NCBI GenBank assembly: GCA_013368315.1
Contig: JAACJM010000105.1
Coordinates: forward strand, 1-64,000
Length of the DNA: 64,000 nucleotides
Direction: 5' to 3'
Source: Tetrapyrgos nigripes
Lineage: Eukaryota; Basidiomycota; Agaricomycetes; Agaricales; Campanellaceae
Positions 35,035 through 47,368 of this stretch are shown here, one piece after another. The notes beneath the pieces were generated by a model, which was not told the DNA's origin, ran no database searches, and saw only the letters and a program-made list of their open reading frames with translations. Position numbers and translations under genes: made by a program. Every line of letters starts with the position of its first letter. Positions within the stretch are counted from its first letter, which is position 1.

Positions 35035-35251
35035 GCCCCAGCGCGTCAAGCTATCACCTCATATCTCTCTTGATGCGCAGTGTGCAGCCTTCAAGAATAC
35101 GCTACTAGATCGGTTGATCGTCCCCCTCATGGACGGATGCTTCAGTATAGTGGAAAATCGTTAAATATTGGAGTGTAGCTGGCGGAGCGAGCTCTATCCC
35201 CTGCTTTTGCTCGGGTTTCTCCTTTGCCTAACCAGACACTCCCTTTAACTA

Positions 35252-36708
35252 TGACAACGGGGCTCGCCTTTCCTTCCGTAGGCTTGCAGACCCTGGTTTG
35301 CTTGGTTTATTTCTTTGGTATGCATATACCATCTCAGGGTTTGCCGAGGTGCTAACGAGCTATGCGTCATCTTCAGGTATTACAATTATTTCCCACTGCG
35401 TTTCCCGGCGTATTCCTCGCGACAACTATCGACACACTCCTTGGATTCGGTGGCTCATTCTCTCGGTTTTCGTGGATTCATGGCTTTTCCTGTTCATTAG
35501 TGCGTATTCTTATCTGCATGCAAATCCATTTTCCAACTCGCTGCATCCAGGTGGTCTTCTGATTTTCGGAATTGGAATGGAGACTTCGTCGTCTGTCTGC
35601 ATGACCGGAATCTTCCTTTGTATCGTGTTTTATGCGTCAACGAAGGTCCTTCTATACGTCTACCTCAGTATGTGGTCAAGCTTCGCAGTTAACCGGTTGC
35701 TCACTCTTATACCATTGTAGTCGAAAAAGTTCGTGTGGTATGGGCCCGACACAATACTCCCCGTCTACAATCCCCGATATACATGATCGGCTTACTCACT
35801 ATTATCTTGTATGGTGGTGTCGGGATCACTCTCGTCATTGGACGCATTCATTACCTCAACCCGAGCGACGGCTTCTGCTACATCGGGTTGAAGTTCTACG
35901 CATCTTTGACCCTCCTGAGCTACGATTTGTAAGGGACCATAGTAAAGTGTTTGATCCAGTCCTCACTGATACTAATAGATATTTTGATCTAGGTACATCA
36001 CCCTCTTCTTGACTGGATTGTTCCTTTGGCCCTTACTGCATGGTAAGTTCATGAACCCACGTATTTACGGGGTTGCGCGTAGAACCTTGGTGTAAGTGGT
36101 ATTCTGCGTACTTCCAAGCTTCCAGGGTGCTGACATCACCGCAGCTCTGCCATGGTTGCTCTGACAATGTCCACTGCAAACCTCGCCGTTCTTACTGCCT
36201 GGCATGGTAAAGAACGCGGATGGATGTGTTTGGTTTGTTGCACCACTGACGTAAGTCCCGGGTCACTCGGAAAGCAGTTGCTTTCTCACATAACGAATTT
36301 GCCATTACAGATCATCTTCAACGCCCTTGCTCTGTTCTGGGTCACCAGGGAAGATCATGAAGATGTCGTCACTACTGCTTCAGTCAATGCTGCTAACACC
36401 TCCAACGGTAGAAATCCTCCGAGAGGCCTGAGCATTTCCGATGGTCATACGCAAGTTATGATGAAGGCTCTCAAGGCCGATGCGAAAGAAGATGATCATG
36501 AAGCACCGACTACTGGCTTCAGGAATCCCTTCCGCTCAGTCCCACCAGTTCAAGTCATGGTAACGACCGTTAGGGAGGGGGACGACTATGCCTACGAAAC
36601 CGAGGTCAGCACTCAGTTCAATTGCAATCGCAGTCGTGCACACACTCACTCCTTCATCATTCTCATAACTAGGACGCCGAAAGCGTTAAGAGGCCGGAGA
36701 ATGTTTGA
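35252..36708 (+). CDS. Seven-helix membrane protein of an Agaricomycete-specific family
   Basis: This is a polytopic plasma-membrane-type protein. Exon 1 from the ATG at 35252 (MTTGLAFPSVGLQTLVCLVY) joins GITIISHCVSRRIPRD across a short intron. Helices follow at WIRWLILSVFVDSWLFLFIS, GMETSSSVCMTGIFLCIVFY, IEKVRVVWARHNTPRLQSP, YMIGLLTIILYGGVGITLVI, a segment ending LLSYDLYITLFLTGLFLW, ALTMSTANLAVLTAWHGKE, and WMCLVCCTTDIIFNALALFW. The I-E-K-V-x-V-V-W and LFLTGLFLWPLL motifs are typical of a widespread mushroom-fungus family that resembles receptors but has no proven role. The hydrophilic tail (MKALKADAKEDDHEAP) ends DAESVKRPENV at 36708. Six or so introns are needed, all frame-consistent. Confidence 0.8.
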
Positions 36709-36930
36709 GCTCGGACTTTGACGCTTCATGTGTGGCTTTTTTTTTGTGGTTTTCCGTAAGGTTTTGCTAAACATTGAATTCGTGCACTAAACTATCAGTA
36801 GTCAAGCCTCAGAAAGACCTCTCCATGTCTTGTGAAATCGCGCTGAAACGAAGTTTCGACCATTTGCATGATACAACGAGTGATACACATAGTAATAGAT
36901 ACTTCAAAATAGTATACATAGTTAATTTAA

Positions 36931-39900
36931 TCAGAAACACCTCCACCATGGCTTGCGTTTATCAACATCCTCCTCAACGACGTTATTCTGCCTGATAACC
37001 TTCAAAAACACGCTTTCCAGACTAGCTTTCTCCACAGTGTATTCGGAGAAATCCCCACTTTCAGACAGAATGTGGAACAGCTCAGCCAGGGTCACTGTCC
37101 GTGAGCTTGGCTCAGAAGGAGGGACATCCTCCTCCTTGTTGCTGGGACTGCGAATAGGGACTTCAAAGCGCGTTGCTACATCGTCTGCCAGCCGTGACCC
37201 TGGGATCCTCGACATGAGGAGTTGAGCTCTTGAAACCTCCTCTCGGGTTCGACAGGTAAAGTGTACTTCATACGTGGCGAAACGTTCCGACAGAGACTCG
37301 GTGGTGCCCACCGCTGTACATGCACATGTCAGAACGAGGTGTCGTGCAGAGAATACCAATTGCTCACCCAACAAGCGCTTTGCCAAAATTCCGACCTTGG
37401 TCGATAGGGCAGATGCTTCCTCCATGGAATCTAAAGACGATGCAATAGTTTGAGTTTGAGTATGTCAACGAAAAGAGTATCAAAAGGCTCACGAGTAGTA
37501 ATGATGACAGCTTTCCCGACGGCAACATTCCTCAACGTTACCCACATCTCCCGCTTCATCTTTGCGTCTATACCAGTCGAGAATTCATCGATGAGCACCA
37601 CAGACGGGTTACCTGTTTCAGCATACCCAGATAGCAGTCAGTGACCAGTTAGAGCAATACAGAACAGTCCTCATTCACCAATCAACGCAATAGCTAATGA
37701 TAGCTTTCTCTGGTTACCACCCGAAAGGGCACTTGCCAATCGGCCAGCGTAAACCTGAAGACCCGTAGCCTTGAGCAGCATATCAATGTTACTCTCTATC
37801 ACTTCGCCCTTGTCTAATCCCTTTAAACGCCCATACACCAAGAGATGCTCCCTCACAGTCAGCTGAGAATCGATGGCTGTGAACTGTGGACAAACGCCAA
37901 GAGAGAATCTTGCAGTCTTGGGGTTGCGAACAATGCTTGTTCCGGCAATGAAAACGTCACCTTTGTCTGGGACGACATCGCCGCCTGAGAAGACATTCCG
38001 AAAAGTCAGAAACGTCCAACACTGATATGATGAGTGAATATGTACTCACGAATCATATTAAACGTGGTTGTCTTTCCGGCCCCATTTGGACCTAATAGCC
38101 CGAATATAGTATCTCTCGAGACAGAGAGACTAACATCATCCACCACCGTATTCTTCCCGTATGTCTTTGAGACACCCAACACGCGTAGCAAGTCGCCAGA
38201 TTTTGCAGTTGCCGAAGCTTCGTCTAGGACATCCTGATTGGAGGTCGTAGCATTTATATGGTGGTTGGAGTGACCAACAGCAGCCGCAGCAGCTCTAAGG
38301 AAAGAACGAGGCTTCAGGGATCCAGAAGAATCATACCACGTCAACGCAGCAAGCAGAGCCAAGGAGTATAGGATGAGGTAGAGGATGGGTCCACCGAATC
38401 TCACGAGGTCACCTAGAGCTGATGATGTGATGGTGTCGCCAATACATAACAACGAGAACAAGTTGACGGAGACGAGAGATGCTCTGATCTGTAGAAACTC
38501 CGTCAATCAGAATACTCCAGAAACGAAAGGGAGGCACATACAACACTAGCAGCCGGCGACAACAGAGAAAGAGTGAAATGTAAAATCGTGATGATATGGC
38601 CAGCTTCAGACGTTTTGGCATATGTGAGAGTGAGTAAATATCCCGCTAGATAAAGCTGGAAAAGGTATGAGCGTCACCTTTCTGCTAATGAAGGAAATTG
38701 GCACATACCACAAACATGACCACTTGATACCCAGCTACAGCAGCAAATGCAGCCAACGGCGAAGAAACAAAGAGCGACACAAAGTAGGAGAACAAAATCG
38801 CCGCTATCCCGTACAAAACGAGGATTACCCACTAGAAAACCAGACCGAAGCTGTCAGCATCACGAAACACCGAGTTGTAGATCAGTAAACACTCACGAAA
38901 ATCGCCAATCCGTGAAACTGGTTGGACACAGCAGCAAAGATAATGATTATGATAGTCGACGAAATCAACGCAAAGATGAAATCAAACATTAAATGTCCCA
39001 TCCAAAGTCCAAAAGTATTTGACAGTCCATTAGAGAATTGCATAGCCTGGACAGATGATCGTCGTTCTTGTGAGACGTATAGAGCGAAGAAGGCAGGATA
39101 GACAGACTGGAATGAAGTAGTCAGGGGTTAGTTGAGAATCATTTTTTCATAAAAAAGGTATTAAACTCACCATAGCAGCTCCGAAAAACACAACCCACCT
39201 CAAGGACGAAAGCGTCCCCGTAGCTACAGGAGGGAAGCTCTCATAGCTCGCCCTAATAATCGTCGGATCCGCTCCAGCACTCCCAGAAGAATTCAATGCC
39301 ATATTATACAACACATTCGACGCCATATTTAACACAGCAGGTCCTGTTAATCCAGGTGATGAAGCTTCCCAAGCGACCAATGCTGGACCCGAACCCGGAT
39401 TAGAGTTGAAAGAAACTCCACCAACGGAATAGTTCCTAAATCTCGTCGAAAACTCTTGGACAAAAGTTTGATTATCTGCAACGTTTGTCGTGCGTAAAAA
39501 CGCTAGGGGCTCGGACGAGCTAACGTTTAGGTTGATAAGATTTTGGCTGCCGAGGACGTTTTGAAGGACGTTGGGTGGAGATTCGACGACTGTGGACGAG
39601 TTGCCAAAGGTCAAGGGACTAATAGAGGGTTTAGACCTAGGTAGAGTGGTACGGTAGTAGAGTTGCGGAAGGTCCTTGTACAGGTGGGTGGTAAACGGCG
39701 AAGGAAAACGAGTGGGATAGTAGACCCACAAATGGCTACGAGAACAGCAAGCAAAGGGGTAAGCCATGCTCGACGAGCGATGAGGACGCGTTTGTGAAAG
39801 ATGGTAAGAGCTTGTTGAAGAGGCGAGGTGGGACGGCCAGGAGTAAGGGATAGAGGAGTTATCGCTGATTTGGGTGGCTTCATTGCCATGAGGGAGGAAG

Positions 39901-42900
39901 AAGTACCGATTTGAGTGTGGGTGTCAGAACCACTAGGTGTGGATAATCTCTTTTCTTCTCCATCTTTTTCCCTTTGAGCTTCATCATGCTCCCCAGATTG
40001 GATAGAACCAGAAGCATCCTCAGGCAACACCTGTGCCTTCTCTACCGCTACCTCTTCCCTCCTCATCAGTTCCAAAAACACATCTTCAATCGTAGTCCCC
40101 AACACGTCGTACGATTCAACGACACCCCGTGCCTGAGCAGCCTCTAAAACCTTCAAGACCTCGCTAACAACCGCCTGTTCCTTCGTTCTTAGATGATACG
40201 TCACGCGTTTAGACGAGTAATCTTGTATATATGCTGACGGTGCGACTTTTCGGATATCTTGAAGCAACTTTAAGGACGTGTCGTGGTCACTACCAGTACC
40301 GACACCAGCACTGACATGATCCTTTTCGTTGTCCTCGTCTAAAACTCGGAATCTAACTGCCACTGCACCACCTTCTCCGAATTCCCGTTTCAGTCCAACA
40401 GGTGTTCCTTGGCCACAAGTTTACCTGGAGAAGCCAGGATAGCGATGTTGTCTGCGAGGAGATCAGATTCATCTAGAAACTGTGAATGTGTGTCAGTATA
40501 GTGATTTCACTGCCATTCATCCATAAACCACACGAAAGAAAAAAGAAGAAGCAGAAGCAGAAAAGAAGCAGCCAATCCAACCATTCCACTTACATGAGTC
40601 GTAAAAACCACCGTCCTATCCATCTTCACCCTCGTCAACGTCCTCCACAGCGCTCTCCTCGACAACGGATCAACACCCGAAGTACATTCGTCTATTAAAA
40701 CAATCTCACTCCCGCCCACTAATCCAACTGCCAGTTGGAGTTTACGTTTTTGGCCACCGGATAGGGTGCCTGCGTTTTCGTGGATTTTTTGAAAGAGATC
40801 GCAGTCTTTGAGGAGTTCGATGAGATCTTCTTCGTGTTTGGAGCCTGGGGTACTGGGACTGGGACTGTGGGGTCGCCATTTGATGGCTTTCCAGCTGAAG
40901 AAGACAGTGTAAGCTTCAACTGTTATGATTTTCTTACAAAAGCAAGAGCAAGTGTTCACTCACATCTCCAACGTCTGCAAACACGTCAACTCGTCAAACA
41001 GTACATTCTTCTGGGGTACAATTCCCAAACCAACCCTATCCACTTTCTTTCCCTTTCCACCACTCTCACCTCTCCCAGTCCCAAAATACTCCGGATGAAA
41101 CCTCACACTCCCTCTAGTTCTACTCAACAACCCCGCCAAAATCGACAATGTCGTCGATTTGCCTGCCCCGTTTGACCCGAGTAGGACAAAAATACCACCT
41201 TTGGGTATGTCAAAAGATAAATCATGTACGGCAGTTACTCGATTTCGTGGCTTGCGAATCCACGAAGGTAAGAACGAGAGAGCTGAGGTATCGAAGGATT
41301 TATGGAGGTTTCGGATTGAGATGGCTGTCGAGTCTGACATGGACTCGAGTTGATTTTCAGGGCTTAAAGAGAAAGAGGTGTTCTTAGAAGGGGTAGACCG
41401 GGAAGGAGGGTTCTTGGTATCATAAAGCCAGTTCTCCCATTTGATGGTAAGGTAGGGGTAGAGGACTATGTCAATCTGCGTGAGTTGGGTGTATGCGTCA
41501 GTCCTTGATCACACGAAGAAAGTAAATAAGATAGAGGTAACTCACCAAAATGACGATAATCAGCGGTAACAAAACCAACCCACTATCCGGATCCTGCTTC
41601 AGCAAATTTGTCGGCATCAAATGATTCTCCCATCCACAAATCACTCTAATCACAAATATATACCAACCCGGAGGAAAGAAGAGCGAGAAAATTGTTACAC
41701 CAGTGGTTGTAGCTCCTCGTTCGCTGCCAGCGTAAACCAAAGCAATGATGGATAGAATGATAGACAGGAATGTAGAAAAGACTGCTGCAAGTTGGGGAGA
41801 TTTACCGAATGGGACAGAGAGGAAGAGGGAGTAAGAGGCGAGAGAGAGGCCGAGGAGGATGTGGACTATGAAAATGAGCCCAGCGGAGGATTCGGTGAAG
41901 ATTCGGTAGTGCCAGGTTAGGGAGACGATGGTCCATGCAGGGAGGTAAGGGATGATTAGAGAGGTAAACCATGAACTGAAAATGTCAGAGGCTACAAGTC
42001 AGTTTGTGGAACAGAAAGGAAGAATGACATCGATTACGAACACAATCTTCGCAGAATCCAGCAGCCCCATGGTCTTCATATGCGCAGTCAGCCCATTTGC
42101 ACGTTCTCCAGTGATAGCTCCAGGAAGCTGATAAGCTATCCCGATGTAGCAGATAAACAACGCGAGGACAAGGAGTGTTCGGAGACCTCGAATATAACTT
42201 AATCGAATATCTCTGCTCTGTTCTTCGTTGGTTTCTTGCGTGAAAGGCCATTCAAGGGGAGTTGGTATTTGGACTGAGGTTTGTAGCTCTACTATGGCCT
42301 TAAAAACGATGGATATCACTATACGAGCAAAGCTGTAGATTGTATTGGAACACATACCTTGTCAATAGCCCATTGCAGAGGCAAAATCCTCTGCTCAAAA
42401 TCGCTCGTATGCTTCACAACGTCTACATGGAACAACCCTCCGTCTGCACGAATCGTGTAATTGACCGGTCTCCTCGGGTTGCTTGACCCGGCAGGTGGAA
42501 TGTCATTGAAAACAACAGCGCCAAAGCACTCGGAGAACAAGTTGAAGTTTTGAGGACATTCCTTTGGGACGTCTCCGGGACTCCCTATCTGCTTGACCGA
42601 CGATAACTGACGTTCCGTGAAATCCGCAGTGATCCTATCCATGATTTCTCGAGGAGTAGGTGAACTCGATCCATTCGTGTTGTCGACCCAGAGAAGTGAA
42701 AAAGAAGGGTCGAATTTTGATGAGAGGGAGTAGACTGGGACAGGTGCGCCTATTCCATTGTTATTGGGTTTGATTAAAAACAACTGGGCGACTGCAAGAA
42801 AGACACCATACGCGACTGGAAGAAGAAAGCATCGGAGGATGTTGAGGAGGGGGTGCTTGCCGAGAACGATCCAGTTCTTCCTGAAAAGAGCGCGGAACTG

Positions 42901-42921
42901 TCGCCAGAAGAGACTAGACAT
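36931..42921 (-). CDS. ABCA-type full ABC transporter
   Basis: Layout is TMD1-NBD1-TMD2-NBD2. The N-terminus [20 protein letters not shown] leads into the first helix, then a large extracytoplasmic loop with NYT/NGS sites. Further helices include [23 protein letters not shown]1 has Walker [10 protein letters not shown] (about 41190), signature LSGGQKRKL and Walker [17 protein letters not shown]2 has GPNGAGKTT (about 38080), LSGGNQRKL and [13 protein letters not shown]. The C-terminus [18 protein letters not shown] ends at 36931. ABCA proteins usually move lipids. Within TMD2, between [12 protein letters not shown] and [11 protein letters not shown] (about 39610-39720), the reading frame changes by one base. 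The only intron that restores frame (64 bases) would delete the predicted helix, so an indel or assembly error is likelier. Confidence 0.88.
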
Positions 42922-43017
42922 CGACAACGACGACGATGACGAGGAAGAGCTGGCCGGACGGCAAGCTGGGAAGAATGCTCTGTATATATCGACATTATTA
43001 TGGCGTCTATAAACAAG

Positions 43018-43640
43018 ATTTCTATCAACACGTGGGGTAACATCTGCCGAGAACTACCTAAGCGCAGTTAACCTCACCTCGCCTTGCAGGCATGCTATTC
43101 CCGAATTCCTTCGCAACAATATAGATGTCTGTATCGACAAAATTTCTATCGACCTGTTGGTCACATCTGTCGAGAGACTTGGCCGTTTGAACAAAGCTGT
43201 CACTGCCAATTCATGGGTGCATTCGAACTTGGAGAGCCATTCTCGTCCTCAAATACCCTCTTCTATCTCCTACAACTACCTGAGCGCAATTAATTTCACC
43301 TCGTCTTGCAGGCATGCTATTCCCGAATTCCTTCGCAACAATATAGATGTCTATCAACAAATTTTCTATCGACCTGTTGGTCACATCTGCCGAGAGACTT
43401 GAATACCCTCTCCTATCTCCTACAACTACCTGAGCGCAATTAATCTCACCTCGTCTTGCAGGCATGCTATTCCCGAATTCCTTCGCAACAATATGGATGT
43501 CCGTATCAACAAAATTTCTATCGACCTGCTGGTCACATCTGCCGAGAGACTTGGCCGCCGTTTGAACAAAGCTGCCAAACTTGGAGAGCCATTCTCGTCC
43601 TGATATATCTCTCCTATCCGACAACCACGCGTACCTGAGC
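43018..43640. repeat. Tandem array of a 150-222 base unit just upstream of the ABC transporter
   Basis: Three full units are anchored by CATGCTATTCCCGAATTCC at about 43091, 43313 and 43463, plus a partial unit at 43018-43085. Shared blocks are CTTCGCAACAATAT, TTTCTATCGACCTG, GGTCACATCTG and CGAGAGACTTG. The middle unit lacks about 70 bases present in the others (GGCCG..TTGAACAAAG through CCATTCTCGTCCT). The array begins about 100 bases before the transporter ATG. A frame on each strand crosses more than one unit, so an origin from a coding fragment is possible. Confidence 0.85.
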
Positions 43641-44160
43641 ACAGTACTGTTTGCCTTAATAGCTTATTTGATCTTTTTCCATTTTTTCATCTTTTCATTT
43701 TTTATACAGCTATGTAGTGAATGATACTTCTGCGAAGCGCAGTACGCCGTGGGCGGTCAATACAAGTCAATACGTTCTCCCTAAAAACAACGGTCATCGA
43801 CGCCGAAAAAGCACTGCATTGGGGACAGTTGACGTGCGCGTCTACGTATACGGGAGCGGTTGGATTCCAGGCTAGCAGCTACGTAGGTGGAGCAGGATCT
43901 CGACCTTGAGAACTATAAAGTACTGACGTGTTGCGACCTGAATCATTCAAATCCTTGAGCTGCATAGAGAAGAGAAAGGTGCGATCATTCACCCAACCTC
44001 CGGGGACAAGCCACAGGGCAATCTAGGTCATCGTCTATTCACTATAAGTATATCTAGTACAGTCAACACTGAAGAGGGAGAGAATGAGTCCCAAGAAATA
44101 TCCTGCGAGTGAAGACGTAAACACATACTATTACTCGTATTACTTGTATATTATTACTGC
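43641..44160. other. Intergenic, no gene seen
   Basis: A T-rich run lies at 43670-43705, followed by ordinary sequence up to the stop codon of regulator C. No open frame with protein character and no repeat copy was recognised. Confidence 0.35.
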
Positions 44161-47147
44161 TTACTGAAACCCCCTAGCACTCTGATACTGCACACTGGCA
44201 GCCGCATTATTCATCGCCTCTAAATCCAACGCAAACGTATCCCAGCTCATTGGACCATACTCTGAGAACAACGGGTCATACGGTGTGGCTCCCAAGCCCA
44301 TACCCATTCCCGTCCCCATTCCTAACCCCGAACCCGAACCCGCCCCCATCCCGATTCCCATTCCCCCGAGTGGAGCAACTCCAGGAGAAGGCATGACATT
44401 GGGATTATGACCAGGGTTGGGGTTGAGAGAACCACTGCTGGCGTGGAGAGCAGATATCTGAGAATCCATAGCCTCGACGAGGTCGGTATAGTCTACCCAG
44501 GCGAAACCGGCGACTTTTAGGCCGTCTCGTAACCTAAGAATGCGAAAACAGATGTAGACAAGAGCAACATGTAAGGAATAATGAGAATCTTCCCAACACA
44601 GACACAAACGGACAAACAATTAGAATGACTTATCAAGTACTCACCTCTCAAGCGCCCTCGCCCCATCACTCGCCGCCATAACCCCTGCTTCCGTCGCATC
44701 CAACAAAAAATGCACCCAATTCTTCAAATATCCACCACCCACTAGTTTCGCTTGAGCTAATCTCGAAACTGATAAAACATCCTCCATCATTTTGGAAAAC
44801 TCGATTGCAGCTTTACATGTTAAAGTTCTGGTTTCGTGGAAGATTCTTTCGAGTTCTGTTCGACCACTTCCCGGTCCCGATCCCGGAGTACCCCGTTCAC
44901 GTGCAGCGCTGGTGCTGGTGCTTTCGAGCCCACTGCCAGTACTAGGGCCAGCCCCAGCTTCATCACCATCACTACCAGCACCACCACTTTTACTCTTATC
45001 CCCCTCCTCATTCCCCTCCCCTCCCACCAGAATCCCCGCATACGCATACGAATACGAATAAGTAACCGACGTCTCCTCCAACCTTACTTTCAACGTCTTA
45101 TAGAAATACAAAGACAAATTCGTCCATCCTAAGGTGACAACACTAAGAACAGATAACCGAGCAAAGTTTTGTCGTTGAGTTTGATCGGTTAGGGCATCGG
45201 CTGCGGAAGAGTAGATAGAGCATAGTTTGTGGAGGAGGTTGAGAGAGGAGGAGTAATGTTTGACGATTTGGAGGTTTAGGGGGTTGCGACGAGCGTAGGC
45301 TGGGAACGATGTGTTAGTAGGTGGTAGGCAGGAGAGACTCGTCATTGAGATTTGACAAACCGAACCAAGAAAAGAAAGAAAAGAAAAAAGAACCACTCAC
45401 ATCCACTAATATTTTCATATACTTCCCTAGTGAGATGCGTCATTTGGAACATGACTAAATTGTAATAAAGCAGATGAGCACATCAACCCAGGTCAAAGAA
45501 AGCTGATGTTGAACGCACTCGAAGGGAGATACATATAAAACTGCGTTCCATTACAACCTTGCTCCTCCAGCAGAGAGACCAATTTCTCCATTGGTAGACC
45601 GTCGTGTCCACATAAAAGCCGTTCATCGTGAGGCGAGCTGGGTTGTCATGCCATGGATATCAGACAACTAAAGAAAGAGTAGGCAAGCAGCGGGCACATA
45701 CAAGGCTGAGGGTCTGTCCAAAAACAACGATGCAATGGCATCGGCCATCTAGTGAAAGAAGGAAAAGGCCAGATAAGGATGTGATGGTAGTGAACGGGAC
45801 AACAAAACTCACAATAAAACTCCTCCACCTTGCCGAAAGATCCCTCGTCCCAAACAACGAATTAGAAGGATGTGGATGTCGATACCAAGACTCTGCTAGT
45901 GCTCGAGCTTGCCAGGCAAACACTGCACTGTAAGCGTTGGTGCTGTCGTATTCTGTCGTCGTCCATGTCAGTTTATCGTACACAATCCAGCAACACATTG
46001 CAAAGAAAAGTCAAACTCACGATTCAACAACTCCAACGAACTCAACAAGAAACAACTCGCCGCATTCTCGGGAGACACGGATACAGCTACACCCTCTGCT
46101 TGCGCTTGCCTCAACGCTTCCAGTCTCAACTGATGACATACTCCTTCTCTCCTTCTGCCAATATCCCTTAAATCCTTTTTGATAGTTTTGACTGGGTTGA
46201 GAGTCGTCAAAATGTTTGTACACTCTGGAGGAATAGGTTCTTGCCCGATAATAAAGGGGTCGATGGATATGAGAGAGGTGAGAGCGAAGATGCAGTAGAC
46301 CAGAACACATTCTTGAGGCGTGAGAGACGAAGGCTGCCAACCACATCCGGCAAGATTGGCGCGCACTCTGTCGTAAGGAATAATAGGGTGATGAGAATAG
46401 GGTGTGTGGATGAAGGCTGGAATGAGGTTTTAGTTAAAGGAAAACGCGTCGACGCGTACAGAGCACACACCATTGAACAAATCCTGTATTAGATGCTTTG
46501 GAAGTTGGATGCGCGGAGTGGAAGAAGGCTGAAGTGAAGTACTCGAGCTACTTGGTCCTCCGTTGAGTCTGGGCTGGTTCATCAGTGTCACGGTCGTCTG
46601 CGCGTATGGTAATCCTGGCCCAGCAGACGAAGTTGTGGGAACCATGGAAGGAGCTCGTGTCTGTGGAGAAGGGATGTTGGCTTCTAATATCTCAGGTGCA
46701 GGAATCGTCTTTTGTACGGATAAACTTGAAGTACTTGCTACTGGACGTTCTTGTCCCTGAGGGGCCAAGTCTTCCATGGCAGTGTCGAGATCCATCGGCT
46801 GAACACCATTTACATGATTTTCATTGCCATTATCGTTCATTTCAGGGTCCTCTGAGTCCTTCGAATTCCCCGCAGCTACTTCATGCTGCGGTCTACGCTT
46901 TCGACGGACGACCGGCGTGGTTGTACATCTGCAGATTCCAGTCTGATCAATCGACTAGTACACATTCTAAAGCTGTTGAGCTGCGAAGGAAAACTCACTT
47001 GATGCCCTTTTCTAGACACCGAGGACAAGATTTTCCATCTGGTCGAGAGTGACACAAAACTCGCCGCGCCTTGCATTGGTCGCATGCCGGCGGTTTCTTT
47101 TTCGGTTTGGTTGCGGCAATTTCTGGTGTAGCGCTATTGTCCGACAT
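44161..47147 (-). CDS. Zn2Cys6 transcription factor, paralogue C of the local family
   Basis: The ATG at 47147 gives MSDNSATPEIAATKPKKKPP, then CDQCKARRVLCHSRPDG, CPRC, KGIK and, after an intron inside the Lys codon, CTTTPVVRRKRRPQHE. All family blocks are present and open: QPMDLDTAMEDL, LPKHLIQDLFNG, FIHTPYSHHPIIPYDRVRAN, QECVLVYCIFALTSLISIDP, CHQLRLEALRQAQAEGVAVS, YDSTNAYSAVFAWQARALAE, YARRNPLNLQIVKHYSSSLN, LGWTNLSLYFYKTLKVRLEE, RTELERIFHETRTLTCKAA, LRDGLKVAGFAWVDYTDLVE. The C-terminal part carries a Gly/Met run (GGMGIGMGAGSGSGLGMG) before PYDPLFSEYGPMSWDTFAL. This is the cleanest family member, likely a working regulator. It sits 222 bases from paralogue D in the same orientation. Confidence 0.88.
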
Positions 47148-47368
47148 AATGGCAAATGAATGACGCCTGCAGCTGAGTGGAACGGATGAGAGGGATGCGC
47201 AGTGCCAGAAGATTTTTTATCAACCACTTTTGGCGAGAGTATACAGCAAGTACTAATTACTATGTGGTCATCACTACACATACACTACATATATGATTAA
47301 GGATTACACTATTACTTAGGAAGGCTGCGTGATCTACGCAGGCCGAGGAGATATGTACAGTCCATTTA

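Noticed and set aside
43084..43402. Plus-strand protein-coding gene within the tandem array
   Set aside because: Frames repeat the same unit, differ between copies and lack a stable start and stop; treated as repeat DNA.
43018..43640. CRISPR-like array
   Set aside because: Units are long, near-contiguous and of unequal length in a eukaryotic genome; there is no regular short repeat with unique spacers.
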